The notes under the pieces: generated by a model
Told to the model about the DNA's origin: nothing
The model's input: the letters and a program-made list of their open reading frames with translations, nothing else
The model's database searches: none
Origin: a virus
Virus record (IMG/VR): IMGVR_UViG_3300023172_000008
Coordinates: 120,931-184,930 of that record
Strand: one strand, 5' to 3'
Length of the DNA: 64,000 nucleotides
Shown: one piece after another, positions 10,601 to 18,822 of the stretch
Position numbering within the stretch: position 1 is the stretch's first letter
Layout: each line of letters starts with the position of its first letter
Translations under genes and position numbers: made by a program

Positions 10601-13600
10601 TAGGTGACTCGGTTGGCGGTATTGCAGGCATTAACGATGTCAATATTACAGTTGATACTGTTGGTGCAAGTGGAGAGATTTTAACATTTACTGCAACAGG
10701 TTCAGCATTTGATGGTAATGCTACATTTGAAAACCAGTCAGGTACAAACTTAAACGGTCAAGGTGCTGGAGCAATTTTTGATGTTACTGCTGACTCTGGT
10801 ACGTATAGTGCTGTACTAGCAAATCCAACATACACTTCAGTTGCTTCAGGTATTACACAGGGTGGTGCAGGTAGTGGTGCAGTTTGGGACGTTACACTTT
10901 CAACAAACAATTATACTGTTACACAATCAGTAAGTTCGGCATCAACAGGATATGTTGTTGGTGACGTTATTAGAATTTCAGGTACAACGTTTGGAGGCAC
11001 TAGTCCAAACAATGACTTAGACATTGAAGTTACATCAGTTGGTGCAGTTAACGGAGATATTACAGGATTTAATTCAACAGGTAATGGGCCTGATGCACAA
11101 GCAAACTACGCGGCACCAAACTATACAACAAGTTCAATTGGTACTGGCGCAGAAATCAACGTTTCGTTTATAGGTTCAACTTATAGTGCAAGTGTTGTTG
11201 ACGGCGGTTCGGGATATTCACAAGGCGATACACTAGTTGTAGATGGTGCTGACCTAGGCGGTGTAACATCAACAAACGATTGTACAGTAACTATTGATCA
11301 AGTTGATGGTAGCGGAATTATTATTGCTGTTTCGGCTAGTGGTACTGCGGTTAACTCAGCAAGTTATTCAGACATTGTTTCTGGTGTTAACGTAACAGGT
11401 GCTGGCGCGGCATTTGATATTGTTCAGAACTTTAACCAAACATATACAGTTACAGTTTCATCAGGACAAGGTGGTACAGACTATGCCGCTGGTAATACAA
11501 TCTTAATTACTGGTGATAATGTTGGTGGACAAACACCGGCTAACGATATTACTATTACTGTTACAACTGCTGATAGTGCTGGTACAATTACAGCAATTTC
11601 ACATACAGGTACAGCAGGAACAGTAACACAAAATTACGCAGTAGGTGATAGATTACAAATTTTAGGTACTACATTATTTGGTGTAGACGGTACCAACGAT
11701 GCTGAAATTGAAGTTACAGCAGTTACCTCAGGTGAAATTAATACATTTACTATCAGTGGTACTGCGGCTGATCAAAGTGAATCGTATATTCAAGTACCTT
11801 ACACATATAACGGTGCAAGTGGTACAACTGCTGAATTTTCAGTAACACGTTTAGGAACAGTTTATAGTGTTCAAATTACTGCCGGCGGAGCAGGTTATCT
11901 TGCAACAGAAACATTCACAGTAGCAGGTACCGACTTAGGCGGAGCAAGTCCAGCAAACGATGCAACTATCACAGTACAAACAATCGGCGCAGGAGGTGAT
12001 ATTTTAACTGCATCAATTAGTGGTACAGCATCAAACAGCAAACTTATTGAAGATGTATCACAAGCAGATGGAGAAGTTATTGCACTTCAAGGTAGTTTAG
12101 CAACATTTGATATTACTATTACTAATGGTACGTATAGTGCTGTTGTTAATGCACCAGGACAAGATTACTCTGCAAACCAAAGTATTTTATTCTTAGGTAA
12201 CACACTAAGTGGTGCAAGTCCTACTAACGATTTAACTATTACAATTAGTAGTGTTGATGGTGCAGGCGGTATTACAGGAATTACAGTAGCAGGTAGTGGT
12301 GCTACAGGAACAGCAAGTTACACACAACTTGGTGCACAAAACTTACCTAACTTTGGTGCAAATGCAACATTTAGTATTTTAAGAAACAACGGAGTATATG
12401 CTTCACCTACAATTGAAATCGACGGTGAGAGTTATGTTGTTGGCAACAAGATTCAAGTTTTAGGTTCACTACTAGGTGGTGTTGATGGCACTAACGATGC
12501 TGTTATTTCAATTACTGAAGTAGCAACCGACGGTAGTATTGTTAATACTACAATTTCAGGTACAGCAATTCAAGGTACAACTGTACAAACTTATTCAACT
12601 ATTACTGTTTCAGAATTACACACAGCAAATATTGTAGCAAACACAACTATTGCGTTCGCGGCATTGGCTACTGTTGAAGTAACATTTAATACTGCACACG
12701 GTCTTGTTCCAGGTGATGCGTTTATTACTACAGTTGGTAGTGATGATGGAGTTAACAACCACACATTACTTGAAGGTCCATTCTTTGCACAGCAGGTTCC
12801 AACATCTCTCACATTAAGATATCAGTGTAGAGCACCAGGTGCAATTGGTGATGTTAATAACATTACTGCAACATTGTATCCAAGACCAGATTCGTTCTTT
12901 ATTCATAGACCATATGACGGTGGTGTTATGCTAGGAACAGGTGGACCACAACACGGTGCACAAGCAATACGTCAAAGTAAAAAGTATATTAGATACCAAT
13001 CAGGTAAAGGTATTATGTATACAACTGGTGCTTTGTTTGCACCATCATACGACTTATTAGAAGTTCATGCAGACGGTACATCAGCAGGTTCATTTATTAC
13101 AGTAACCACAGATGATGTAGACCATGGTCTACAAATTGGTGGTAAGATTAAATTAATTGGTATTGAAACAAACGGTTACAACGGTGAATACGAAGTAGCA
13201 AGTATTGTAAGTGAACGAGTGTTTAGAGTTATTGCAACAACACTACTTGGTGGTGTCAATCCAGTACTAAGTGCAAGATCACAAGTATCACTACTTAACT
13301 GGCACGGTGCAACTGTACGTTCAGGTACATTTGATGATCAAAACGGTATCTTCCAAGAATATGACGGTGTTAACTTTAATGCTGTACAAAGAACTGCTAC
13401 ACTACAATTAGCAGGTACTGTGTCACTTGGTGTTGATAGCAACTTAGTCACAGGTACAGGTACTAGATTTAGAGATCAATTAAAAGCAGGTGATGTAATT
13501 GTTATTAAAGGTATGACACACGTTGTTTCGGGCGTAACAAATCAAACTACAATGACAGTTACTCCAGACTTCCGCGGTGTTACTCCTGCTAGTGGTGCAA

Positions 13601-15315
13601 AATTGTGTAAGGTTGAAGACAAGAAAACAAAACAAGCAGACTTTAACAAAGACACACTCGACGGTTTAGGATCCTCAGGTTATATCATGGACATCTCTAA
13701 GATGCAGATGATTGGTATACAGTATTCATGGTATGGTGCTGGATTTATTGATTGGATGTTAAGAGGTGACGATGGTAACTTTATTTTCTATCATAGAATG
13801 CGTAACTCAAACATTAACACAGAAGCATATATGCGTACAGGTAATATGCCGGTGCGTTATGAAGTAGGTAACTACGGACCTAGCGATAGACTAGCGGCTG
13901 ATATTACAGCAACACAAACTACTATTCCGCTAATTGATGCTTCGTTCTTCCCTCCAACAGGTGGAACAGTTTATATTGATAACGAGATGATTAGATTTAC
14001 AGGTGTTAACGGAGATACACTAACAGGCTGTACACGTTCAGCACCAATGAGTAACTATGCGGCAGGTGCAACTAGAACATACACAGCAGGTGTAGCGGCA
14101 ACGCATACAGAACGTACTGGTGTAATTCTAATTAGTAATACTATTAGTCCAATTATTTCACACTGGGGTTCTGCATTCCAAACAGACGGTGGCTTTGACT
14201 CAGATCGTGGATACTTGTTCTCATATACTTCCACAGGTAACGAAATTAGTGGTACAAGAAATACTGTGTTTATGTTAAGACTAGCACCAAGTGTATCGAA
14301 CGCTATTACAGGTGACCTAGGTGAAAGAGAACTGCTAAACAGAGCACAGTTGCTACTTGAAGGTATTGAGATTACATCAGATGGTGTTGATCCAGCAAAT
14401 AACGCAGACGTAGTAACAGGTGGTATCGTTGTTGAAGGAATTCTAAATCCACAAAACTATCCAACAGATCCAGGATCAGTTGGTTGGACAGGATTAACAG
14501 GGGCGGCCCAGGGTGGTCAGCCAAGTTTCGCACAGGTTGCACCAGGTGGTGGTGTTACATGGACCACAGGTGCTACACAGACTACTGGTACAGCAACTAT
14601 TCAAGCGGCAATGACAGATACAGCGGCCGCATTGTATAACAGAAACAACACAAACTATCATTATGTTTCAACTGCTAATTGGGAAGCACTAGGTGGTAAA
14701 GTTGGTGTTGGTACAACAGTTACTGGATTATTCCCACAAGGTACTACAATCATTGAAGTTGTTAATGAATATTGGTACAGCAGATATAGATTTAGAACAA
14801 GCCAAAGAAACAATTCATTTGTTGCCGCTGGCGCAAACTATACATTTAGTTTTGGTGGTTCAACAAGTAACGCTTCTAAATTGCTATTTACAAAAGCATC
14901 TTGGGACGCACTAGGTGCTATTGCTGGTACTGAAGTTGACCCAGCAGATACTAAATTTCCACCAGGTACTTATGTAGCAAGTGTTAATATTGACGAATTT
15001 GGTGGAACTGAATACTACGAAGTTGGCTTTACACAGAGTTCGTCCACAACAATTAATCCAGGCGATACTGTATCGTTCTTATTTGGTCAACCACCTTATG
15101 CACAACCGGGTGAAACAGTATTTTCATTCATTGCAACACCGGGTGAATCATCACTACTTGATTTAAGTTCATTGAAAGAGTTAACTAATACTACACTAGG
15201 TGGTAGAGGCACATTCCCGAACGGTCCAGACGTGTTAGCAATTAACGTTTATAAAACGGGTGGTATATCCACACAAGCGAATATCATTCTACGTTGGTCA
15301 GAGGCACAAGCATAA
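7651..15315 (+). CDS. Giant repeat-containing virion protein (2554 aa), probable fibre or baseplate protein
   Basis: By far the largest gene in the window. Residues 1-550 contain two copies of a domain with the pattern KCERDxxxN...DxxYGGNxxxRYxASKYW...PQIDGDRTxEI. The middle (roughly residues 800-1650) holds about nine copies of an ~89-residue beta-rich repeat. The C-terminal third contains IDNEMIRFTGVNGDTLTGC, a motif frequent in phage baseplate and fibre proteins. No membrane segment or signal is seen. It follows the 343-aa fibre-like gene after 6 bases and is probably cotranscribed. Long-fibre or baseplate-wedge identity is inferred. Confidence 0.72.
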   Translation: MAKQKVEQYIFQNGIPITGNRFPSSYDLIKNNVEFITDEINAWIDSKIANAQSYTPTGAVYNPGTGVMTLTIGSHLFEVGDYVRFLENALTFTCGYDNHATPHSYPRSSGVPNTEGTDPYFSTPAKITAITTTTITMNVGISSNTSEHTFVSALANGVIDNFVGYTNDSKEKCERDARYNLQGTDGEGGMLYDLRYGGNSQTRYMASKYWINSTPQIDGDRTVEISAKEFMARLINNYLLPQSAYPTLQSPVVTTQYYNAANTYETGTENRINDLTFIITDVIENGLDNVPALDRAKISQVRMQTRIPTNDLLLITDTTNNEVLFNFSDPTLGGSVSYQVDDAELLTKGVEDDFPKFLERTGTITTVYLTKDTDNRVYSPNAVALLEANLEFIKKETVAWIANHVGLAEEGSMWYGYTYNTAKCERDMGLNVEGITHDIKYGGNEKSRYNASKYWVQTTPQIDGDRTPEIAAKNFARDLINNYIFKGIAYETQQNNGVAQNTILPISELGVGTRVTELFGIITDVIENGLTALPVETKTPLYSDTDDLQIFIDQGEMRIRPYDFGTDAIERMRVSNSVSMLDADFEYGLQPTKWQAIAMQRGYPSIYEIPGTDKEVLSVTTDASSGTGGVGQSLITVTTVGAHGIDAGTPITIKALENSVAGASRAEGSFIVSTTPTNSTFTYFAKSKVGATNGETLSTYYTQLREAGFYTGAAIGAPIFSILSQGSAGTFTNPLTAPAGGAIITFDGAIPEVGAPVINETGLISGINTFSAADPLRPAGTYGPITGTTDSIVQDVEVGTFSITVDGTGNVIESSVITGGRRNQVGDTITIDDADLGNGGAANLTFLVAQVVNGDGVGDGAQVTSVEGTGGTITTLTVVGDYNAGVNTIEVADPSGINQGQAIDRGDGVAIHVTTVTGNDVAFDGNTTDAIVGNQTTYTNIAGTNYQSQGFGAAFDVDRAAGVYTVTLNTAGQDFTVGDVLQILGDSVGGIAGINDVNITVDTVGASGEILTFTATGSAFDGNATFENQSGTNLNGQGAGAIFDVTADSGTYSAVLANPTYTSVASGITQGGAGSGAVWDVTLSTNNYTVTQSVSSASTGYVVGDVIRISGTTFGGTSPNNDLDIEVTSVGAVNGDITGFNSTGNGPDAQANYAAPNYTTSSIGTGAEINVSFIGSTYSASVVDGGSGYSQGDTLVVDGADLGGVTSTNDCTVTIDQVDGSGIIIAVSASGTAVNSASYSDIVSGVNVTGAGAAFDIVQNFNQTYTVTVSSGQGGTDYAAGNTILITGDNVGGQTPANDITITVTTADSAGTITAISHTGTAGTVTQNYAVGDRLQILGTTLFGVDGTNDAEIEVTAVTSGEINTFTISGTAADQSESYIQVPYTYNGASGTTAEFSVTRLGTVYSVQITAGGAGYLATETFTVAGTDLGGASPANDATITVQTIGAGGDILTASISGTASNSKLIEDVSQADGEVIALQGSLATFDITITNGTYSAVVNAPGQDYSANQSILFLGNTLSGASPTNDLTITISSVDGAGGITGITVAGSGATGTASYTQLGAQNLPNFGANATFSILRNNGVYASPTIEIDGESYVVGNKIQVLGSLLGGVDGTNDAVISITEVATDGSIVNTTISGTAIQGTTVQTYSTITVSELHTANIVANTTIAFAALATVEVTFNTAHGLVPGDAFITTVGSDDGVNNHTLLEGPFFAQQVPTSLTLRYQCRAPGAIGDVNNITATLYPRPDSFFIHRPYDGGVMLGTGGPQHGAQAIRQSKKYIRYQSGKGIMYTTGALFAPSYDLLEVHADGTSAGSFITVTTDDVDHGLQIGGKIKLIGIETNGYNGEYEVASIVSERVFRVIATTLLGGVNPVLSARSQVSLLNWHGATVRSGTFDDQNGIFQEYDGVNFNAVQRTATLQLAGTVSLGVDSNLVTGTGTRFRDQLKAGDVIVIKGMTHVVSGVTNQTTMTVTPDFRGVTPASGAKLCKVEDKKTKQADFNKDTLDGLGSSGYIMDISKMQMIGIQYSWYGAGFIDWMLRGDDGNFIFYHRMRNSNINTEAYMRTGNMPVRYEVGNYGPSDRLAADITATQTTIPLIDASFFPPTGGTVYIDNEMIRFTGVNGDTLTGCTRSAPMSNYAAGATRTYTAGVAATHTERTGVILISNTISPIISHWGSAFQTDGGFDSDRGYLFSYTSTGNEISGTRNTVFMLRLAPSVSNAITGDLGERELLNRAQLLLEGIEITSDGVDPANNADVVTGGIVVEGILNPQNYPTDPGSVGWTGLTGAAQGGQPSFAQVAPGGGVTWTTGATQTTGTATIQAAMTDTAAALYNRNNTNYHYVSTANWEALGGKVGVGTTVTGLFPQGTTIIEVVNEYWYSRYRFRTSQRNNSFVAAGANYTFSFGGSTSNASKLLFTKASWDALGAIAGTEVDPADTKFPPGTYVASVNIDEFGGTEYYEVGFTQSSSTTINPGDTVSFLFGQPPYAQPGETVFSFIATPGESSLLDLSSLKELTNTTLGGRGTFPNGPDVLAINVYKTGGISTQANIILRWSEAQA
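10087..12570 (+). repeat. About nine tandem copies of an ~89-residue coding repeat
   Basis: Each unit has the pattern G-x-x-Y-x-x-G-D-x-(I/L)-x-(I/V)-x-G-x-x-(L/F)-G-G-x-(S/T)-P-x-N-D, then a hydrophobic strand and a closing SGTA-type tetrapeptide. Anchor positions are near 10104, 10558, 10938, 11199, 11467, 11638, 11881, 12151 and 12418, so most units are 240-270 bases apart. The DNA copies have diverged, so this is an old protein-domain repeat rather than a recent tandem duplication. Confidence 0.7.
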
Positions 15316-15912
15316 TTATAAAGGAACGTAATAGTTTAGTCTATTACCTACTTCTTGTAAAACAGTTTCTCTAGGTTGGATATTAAACGCAATAGTAATA
15401 CGTGGTCTAGATTCGCTCCAATTACTTGTTCTATGTTCAACGCCTTTACTATTAGTAATAACTAATTGTCTATCTAAATTTTTAATGGTTACTTCGACAT
15501 TGTCTGAACCTAATGTTCTATAATAAGTTTCGGATGGTTCGCAATCAACACCTACATATCCATGAAAACAGTTTTCATCATCGCCGTATTCGTGTCCATG
15601 CCAAGGCAATGTTTCGCCTTTATTAGGCCAAAAGTTTAGCCAACCAACAATCCAATATGATTGTTCTTTATCGTGATCAACATTGTTTTTAAAATATCCA
15701 GCAATACTTTCTTTTAATTCAAAAATTGGTGGCATAAGACTTGTAAACAAATTGTATTGTTGACTTACTGCCGTCGGCTTACTGGTGTGAGGAACGTGTT
15801 GCATACCTAATGGCATTACAATATCGTTCATAATTTGGTTGTTTAAAAATACAGATGAATGTTTAAGTAAGTTTAAATTACATTCAAGGTCTGTTTTATA
15901 CACCTTGATCAT
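15316..15912 (-). CDS. Putative 2OG-Fe(II) oxygenase
   Basis: A 198-aa protein with a jelly-roll oxygenase pattern: an iron-site-like LPWHGHEYGDD, a glycine- and aromatic-rich strand, a distal His in GVEHRTSNW, and a 2-oxoglutarate-binding type Arg in SRPRITIAFNI. The first iron motif is H-x-H rather than the usual H-x-D. It is the last gene of the minus-strand neck/ADP-heptose operon and overlaps the cupin gene by 17 bases. The substrate (protein or sugar) is unknown. Two other oxygenases in the window (49780, 56946) are not close in sequence. Confidence 0.62.
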   Translation of the reverse strand: MIKVYKTDLECNLNLLKHSSVFLNNQIMNDIVMPLGMQHVPHTSKPTAVSQQYNLFTSLMPPIFELKESIAGYFKNNVDHDKEQSYWIVGWLNFWPNKGETLPWHGHEYGDDENCFHGYVGVDCEPSETYYRTLGSDNVEVTIKNLDRQLVITNSKGVEHRTSNWSESRPRITIAFNIQPRETVLQEVGNRLNYYVPL

Positions 15913-16303
15913 TTGTAACTTCTTCTGTCGGTTGTGTTACTTGGCTATCACCAGGCATAATACGATAGTTGTCTTCGATAGAATCCGCAGTACTTACTTC
16001 TGATATAGAACTATTATCTTCTAGTGCTTCTAACTGATGTGGTTGTAATGGCGGATTGTGCCAAGTATCACCCGGATTTAAAATCTTTTCATATAAGGTT
16101 GCTGTAGTTGTATCAATCCAACGTAATTTAAAACTACCTTGATTAACGAACCATGTTTCATCTTTTTCTTTATGATAATGCATACTAAATTTATTGCCTT
16201 TTTTATTAAAGACCATAATTTTCCCGCAATATAAATCGTTAGTTGCCCAAATTAATTCGTAGCCCCAACCTTTGTCTACTTTACCACTATGCCTGGCCGC
16301 CAT
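15896..16303 (-). CDS. Cupin-domain protein
   Basis: A 135-aa single cupin. The metal-site pattern is FSMHYHKEKDETWFVNQGSF (H-x-H-x-x-x-x-E type), followed by the second motif PGDTWHNPPLQPHQ. The opening KVDKGWGYELIW resembles the cupin part of mannose-6-phosphate isomerase type proteins. It overlaps HldD by 17 bases. Cupins next to nucleotide-sugar genes are often sugar isomerases or epimerases, so a sugar role is inferred; the reaction is unknown. Confidence 0.65.
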   Translation of the reverse strand: MAARHSGKVDKGWGYELIWATNDLYCGKIMVFNKKGNKFSMHYHKEKDETWFVNQGSFKLRWIDTTTATLYEKILNPGDTWHNPPLQPHQLEALEDNSSISEVSTADSIEDNYRIMPGDSQVTQPTEEVTNDQGV

Positions 16304-17120
16304 TTACATACTCCTCTATCGACATAAATTTATACTCTCCGATAGTATTACTTAACTTATCAATGTTTGCTTCTGTGAAATATTGATATTGTAGTTTTAA
16401 TTTATCCGGCATCGGAATTTCTTCTACTTTAGCATCATACTTTTTAGCATATAAATTTGCTATTTCTAAAAAAGTTCTAGCCTTTCCTGTTCCGATATTC
16501 CAAACATCTGTTTGATCAACATCAATAAATTTTTCAATTATTTGGCATACATCTCCTACCCAAATAAAATCTCTATAAATTTTGTCACTTCCTTCAAACA
16601 CTTTGATAACACCAGTTTCTTTTGCTTGTTTTTCAAACTTGTGAAACACACTCATTTGATCACCTTTATGTTCTTCCCCATGACCATAAACATTAAAGAA
16701 TCTAAATCCTTGTACATTACAAGTGTATTCGGGAATTTCTAAAACGCTTCTATCAAACAAATACTTAGACCAACCATACGGTGACGTAGGAAGTTTTTTA
16801 TCATTTTCTTTGATAGGTACGTTGCCGTTGATATTGCCATATTGATTTGCTGATGAAGCATACATTAGCGTAGTGCCAAACTTATCACATACTTGTAGCA
16901 AACGCATACTAAACTCGTAATTTTGTTCCCACACTTTATCAATATCTGTTTCAGTTGTGCTTGAAATAGCACCCATATGAATAATTCTATCGTATGGTGC
17001 TGGGTCAGGAACTTTGTTTGGTTGCCATTCCCACCCTTCTACTTCGTGTCCTTTGTAGTTTAAATACGAAGCAAGATTTTTTCCAATAAATCCTTCATGT
17101 CCTGTAACTAATATTCTCAT
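16287..17120 (-). CDS. hldD: ADP-glyceromanno-heptose 6-epimerase (HldD/RfaD)-like
   Basis: A 277-aa extended short-chain dehydrogenase. The NAD site GHEGFIG is at residues 7-13 and the catalytic Y115-x-x-x-K119 is in SPYGWSK. The HldD-specific stretch is well kept: RFFNVYGHGEEHKGDQMSV, then VFEGSDKIYRDFIWVGDV, NIGTGKA, and IPMPDKLKLQYQYFTEA. These match E. coli HldD closely, although the protein is ~30 residues shorter than the usual ~310. It converts ADP-D,D-heptose to ADP-L,D-heptose. It overlaps hldE by 4 bases, so the two should be co-translated. Confidence 0.87.
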   Translation of the reverse strand: MRILVTGHEGFIGKNLASYLNYKGHEVEGWEWQPNKVPDPAPYDRIIHMGAISSTTETDIDKVWEQNYEFSMRLLQVCDKFGTTLMYASSANQYGNINGNVPIKENDKKLPTSPYGWSKYLFDRSVLEIPEYTCNVQGFRFFNVYGHGEEHKGDQMSVFHKFEKQAKETGVIKVFEGSDKIYRDFIWVGDVCQIIEKFIDVDQTDVWNIGTGKARTFLEIANLYAKKYDAKVEEIPMPDKLKLQYQYFTEANIDKLSNTIGEYKFMSIEEYVNGGQA

Positions 17121-18367
17121 GATAACATCTTCTCAATTGTTTTTGATGTGCTGTATCCTTCTACTATTGGAAAGATATCAACTTTAGCATATTCGTGACC
17201 AACTACTTCTTCGACTGTGTAATCGCCACCCTTTACAATAATATCTGGTTTGATTTGCAAAATGGTTTCTAATGGTGTGTCTTCATCAAACACAACTACT
17301 TCGTCAATAAACCCTAATTGTTCTAGTTGTTGCTTACGTGTAAACTCGTCGTTAATGGGTCTTAATTCGCCTTTTAAGCGTTTAACAGAGGCATCGCTAT
17401 TAATGCCCACCACAAGACGTTTTCCAAGCGTGTGTGCGTGTCTAAGCAGTTTTAAATGGCCAGTATGCAGTATATCAAACACTCCGTTAGTCCATACTAA
17501 ACCTCTATTTAGATCAGCACCTGTTACTACAGCAACACCACGTTTTTCTACAACTCGCGATGCGGCATAACAAGCCAATTCACAAGCATCAAACATATCC
17601 ATTCCTGTTTCTAATCCGTATGCAATAACTGCCATTACTGTATCGCCAGCACCTGTAACATCTGCAACTTCGTGTACTTCTTCTTTATAATGATTATATT
17701 TTCCTGAAGTATGTAACACATGAATGCCGTTAGCACCATCAGTGACAACTAACCATTCCCAGTGAAATTCTTTTATTTTTAATAGTGCAATTTCTTTTCT
17801 AAATTTTCCAAACCATTGTTCATATTCTTTCATATTTGGTTTTACAAGAAATGCCCCTGTATAATACCCCGGTTCTTGTTTTGGATCTACAAGAACTTTT
17901 TTAGTTATTTTTAAAATTTTATCAATAGTATCTGCTCTAACAGTACCTTTATTATAATCACTAACACAAACAATATCATTTGCGTCTGTTGCGTTTTCTA
18001 ATTTATTAATGGCATCTAGTTTAGCATATTGGTCTTCTCTATCCCAACGCATTAGATGTTGTCCTGTTTGGCCAACAAGTCTTGTTTTAGTTGTTGTTGT
18101 AATTGTATCGCTCGTTATGTTTGCAGATACTTTAGAGTCTTTTAATAATTCTAAAACTTTGTAGCCTTCTTTGTCTTGGCCAACTACACCAAACAAATCT
18201 ACATCACCATTAATTGATGCAATATTAAGTGCTAGGTTGCCAGCACCACCAATGCTATATTTTTGATTAGATTCTTTTAAAACTGGAACTGGTGATTCAG
18301 GACTAATTCTGTCAACTGTACCTTCGATCCAACGATCTAACATTATATCGCCATAAACTTTAACCAT
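17117..18367 (-). CDS. hldE: Bifunctional heptose-7-phosphate kinase / heptose-1-phosphate adenylyltransferase (HldE)-like
   Basis: A 416-aa two-domain protein. The N-terminal PfkB/ribokinase domain (residues 1-~285) starts with YGDIMLDRWIEG and has the catalytic VTGAGDT (GAGD at 239-242). The C-terminal nucleotidyltransferase domain has TNGVFDILHTGHL with HTGH at 301-304, then VGINSDASVKRLKG and a late VEGYSTSKTIEK. This is the HldE/RfaE architecture; E. coli HldE is 477 aa, so linkers are shortened. The kinase makes heptose-1,7-bisphosphate and the second domain makes ADP-heptose. The isomerase GmhA and phosphatase GmhB are not in the window, so the host or distal phage genes must supply those steps. 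Confidence 0.87.
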   Translation of the reverse strand: MVKVYGDIMLDRWIEGTVDRISPESPVPVLKESNQKYSIGGAGNLALNIASINGDVDLFGVVGQDKEGYKVLELLKDSKVSANITSDTITTTTKTRLVGQTGQHLMRWDREDQYAKLDAINKLENATDANDIVCVSDYNKGTVRADTIDKILKITKKVLVDPKQEPGYYTGAFLVKPNMKEYEQWFGKFRKEIALLKIKEFHWEWLVVTDGANGIHVLHTSGKYNHYKEEVHEVADVTGAGDTVMAVIAYGLETGMDMFDACELACYAASRVVEKRGVAVVTGADLNRGLVWTNGVFDILHTGHLKLLRHAHTLGKRLVVGINSDASVKRLKGELRPINDEFTRKQQLEQLGFIDEVVVFDEDTPLETILQIKPDIIVKGGDYTVEEVVGHEYAKVDIFPIVEGYSTSKTIEKMLS

Positions 18368-18368
18368 C

Positions 18369-18809
18369 TTACTTCTCTATTAATGAAACTAATTGGAATA
18401 CTGTTTGTAATTTTAACAGATTTTGTTTGTTTTGTAAAGTGTTTCGGAGACCCTGATGTAAAGGTTTAGGCCAGTTATTAAAACTAACCCAAGAATACCC
18501 GTTGTGTTCGTGATTAAGTTTTGGTAAAAACTCGTCTTTGACTACACACAAATAAGTATGAAAACTAAATTTTTCATCGTTACTAATAAAAGTTTCTAAA
18601 GGTATGCTCTTAACAATATCTGGAACCATACCAATTTCTTCTTCTATTTCACGTAGTAATGCTTTATATGGAATTTCTTCACTTTCATTTCGTCCACCAA
18701 CAAGACCCCAAACATTGTTTTGTTTGGATTGTGTTCTATGTAAGAATAGAAATCTTTGGGTGTTTAATGTATAGAAGAGAGCACCACTACATATAATATT
18801 TTCTTTCAT
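18369..18809 (-). CDS. Nudix hydrolase
   Basis: A 146-aa protein with a complete Nudix box (residues 39-61): G-x5-E-x7-R-E-I-x-E-E-x-G, seen as GRNESEE... then REIEEEIG. The preceding WGLVGG is also typical. Such enzymes cleave nucleoside diphosphates linked to another group (nucleotide sugars, dNTPs, Ap4A). It lies 1 base upstream of hldE in the same operon, so a nucleotide-sugar or housekeeping role is possible. The substrate cannot be read from the sequence. Confidence 0.85.
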   Translation of the reverse strand: MKENIICSGALFYTLNTQRFLFLHRTQSKQNNVWGLVGGRNESEEIPYKALLREIEEEIGMVPDIVKSIPLETFISNDEKFSFHTYLCVVKDEFLPKLNHEHNGYSWVSFNNWPKPLHQGLRNTLQNKQNLLKLQTVFQLVSLIEK

Positions 18810-18822
18810 ACAAGTAGTTATG

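Noticed and set aside
10087-12570. Possible CRISPR or diversity-generating repeat array
   Set aside because: The repeats are protein-level, diverged in DNA, ~265 bases long, and no reverse transcriptase, template repeat or cas genes are present.
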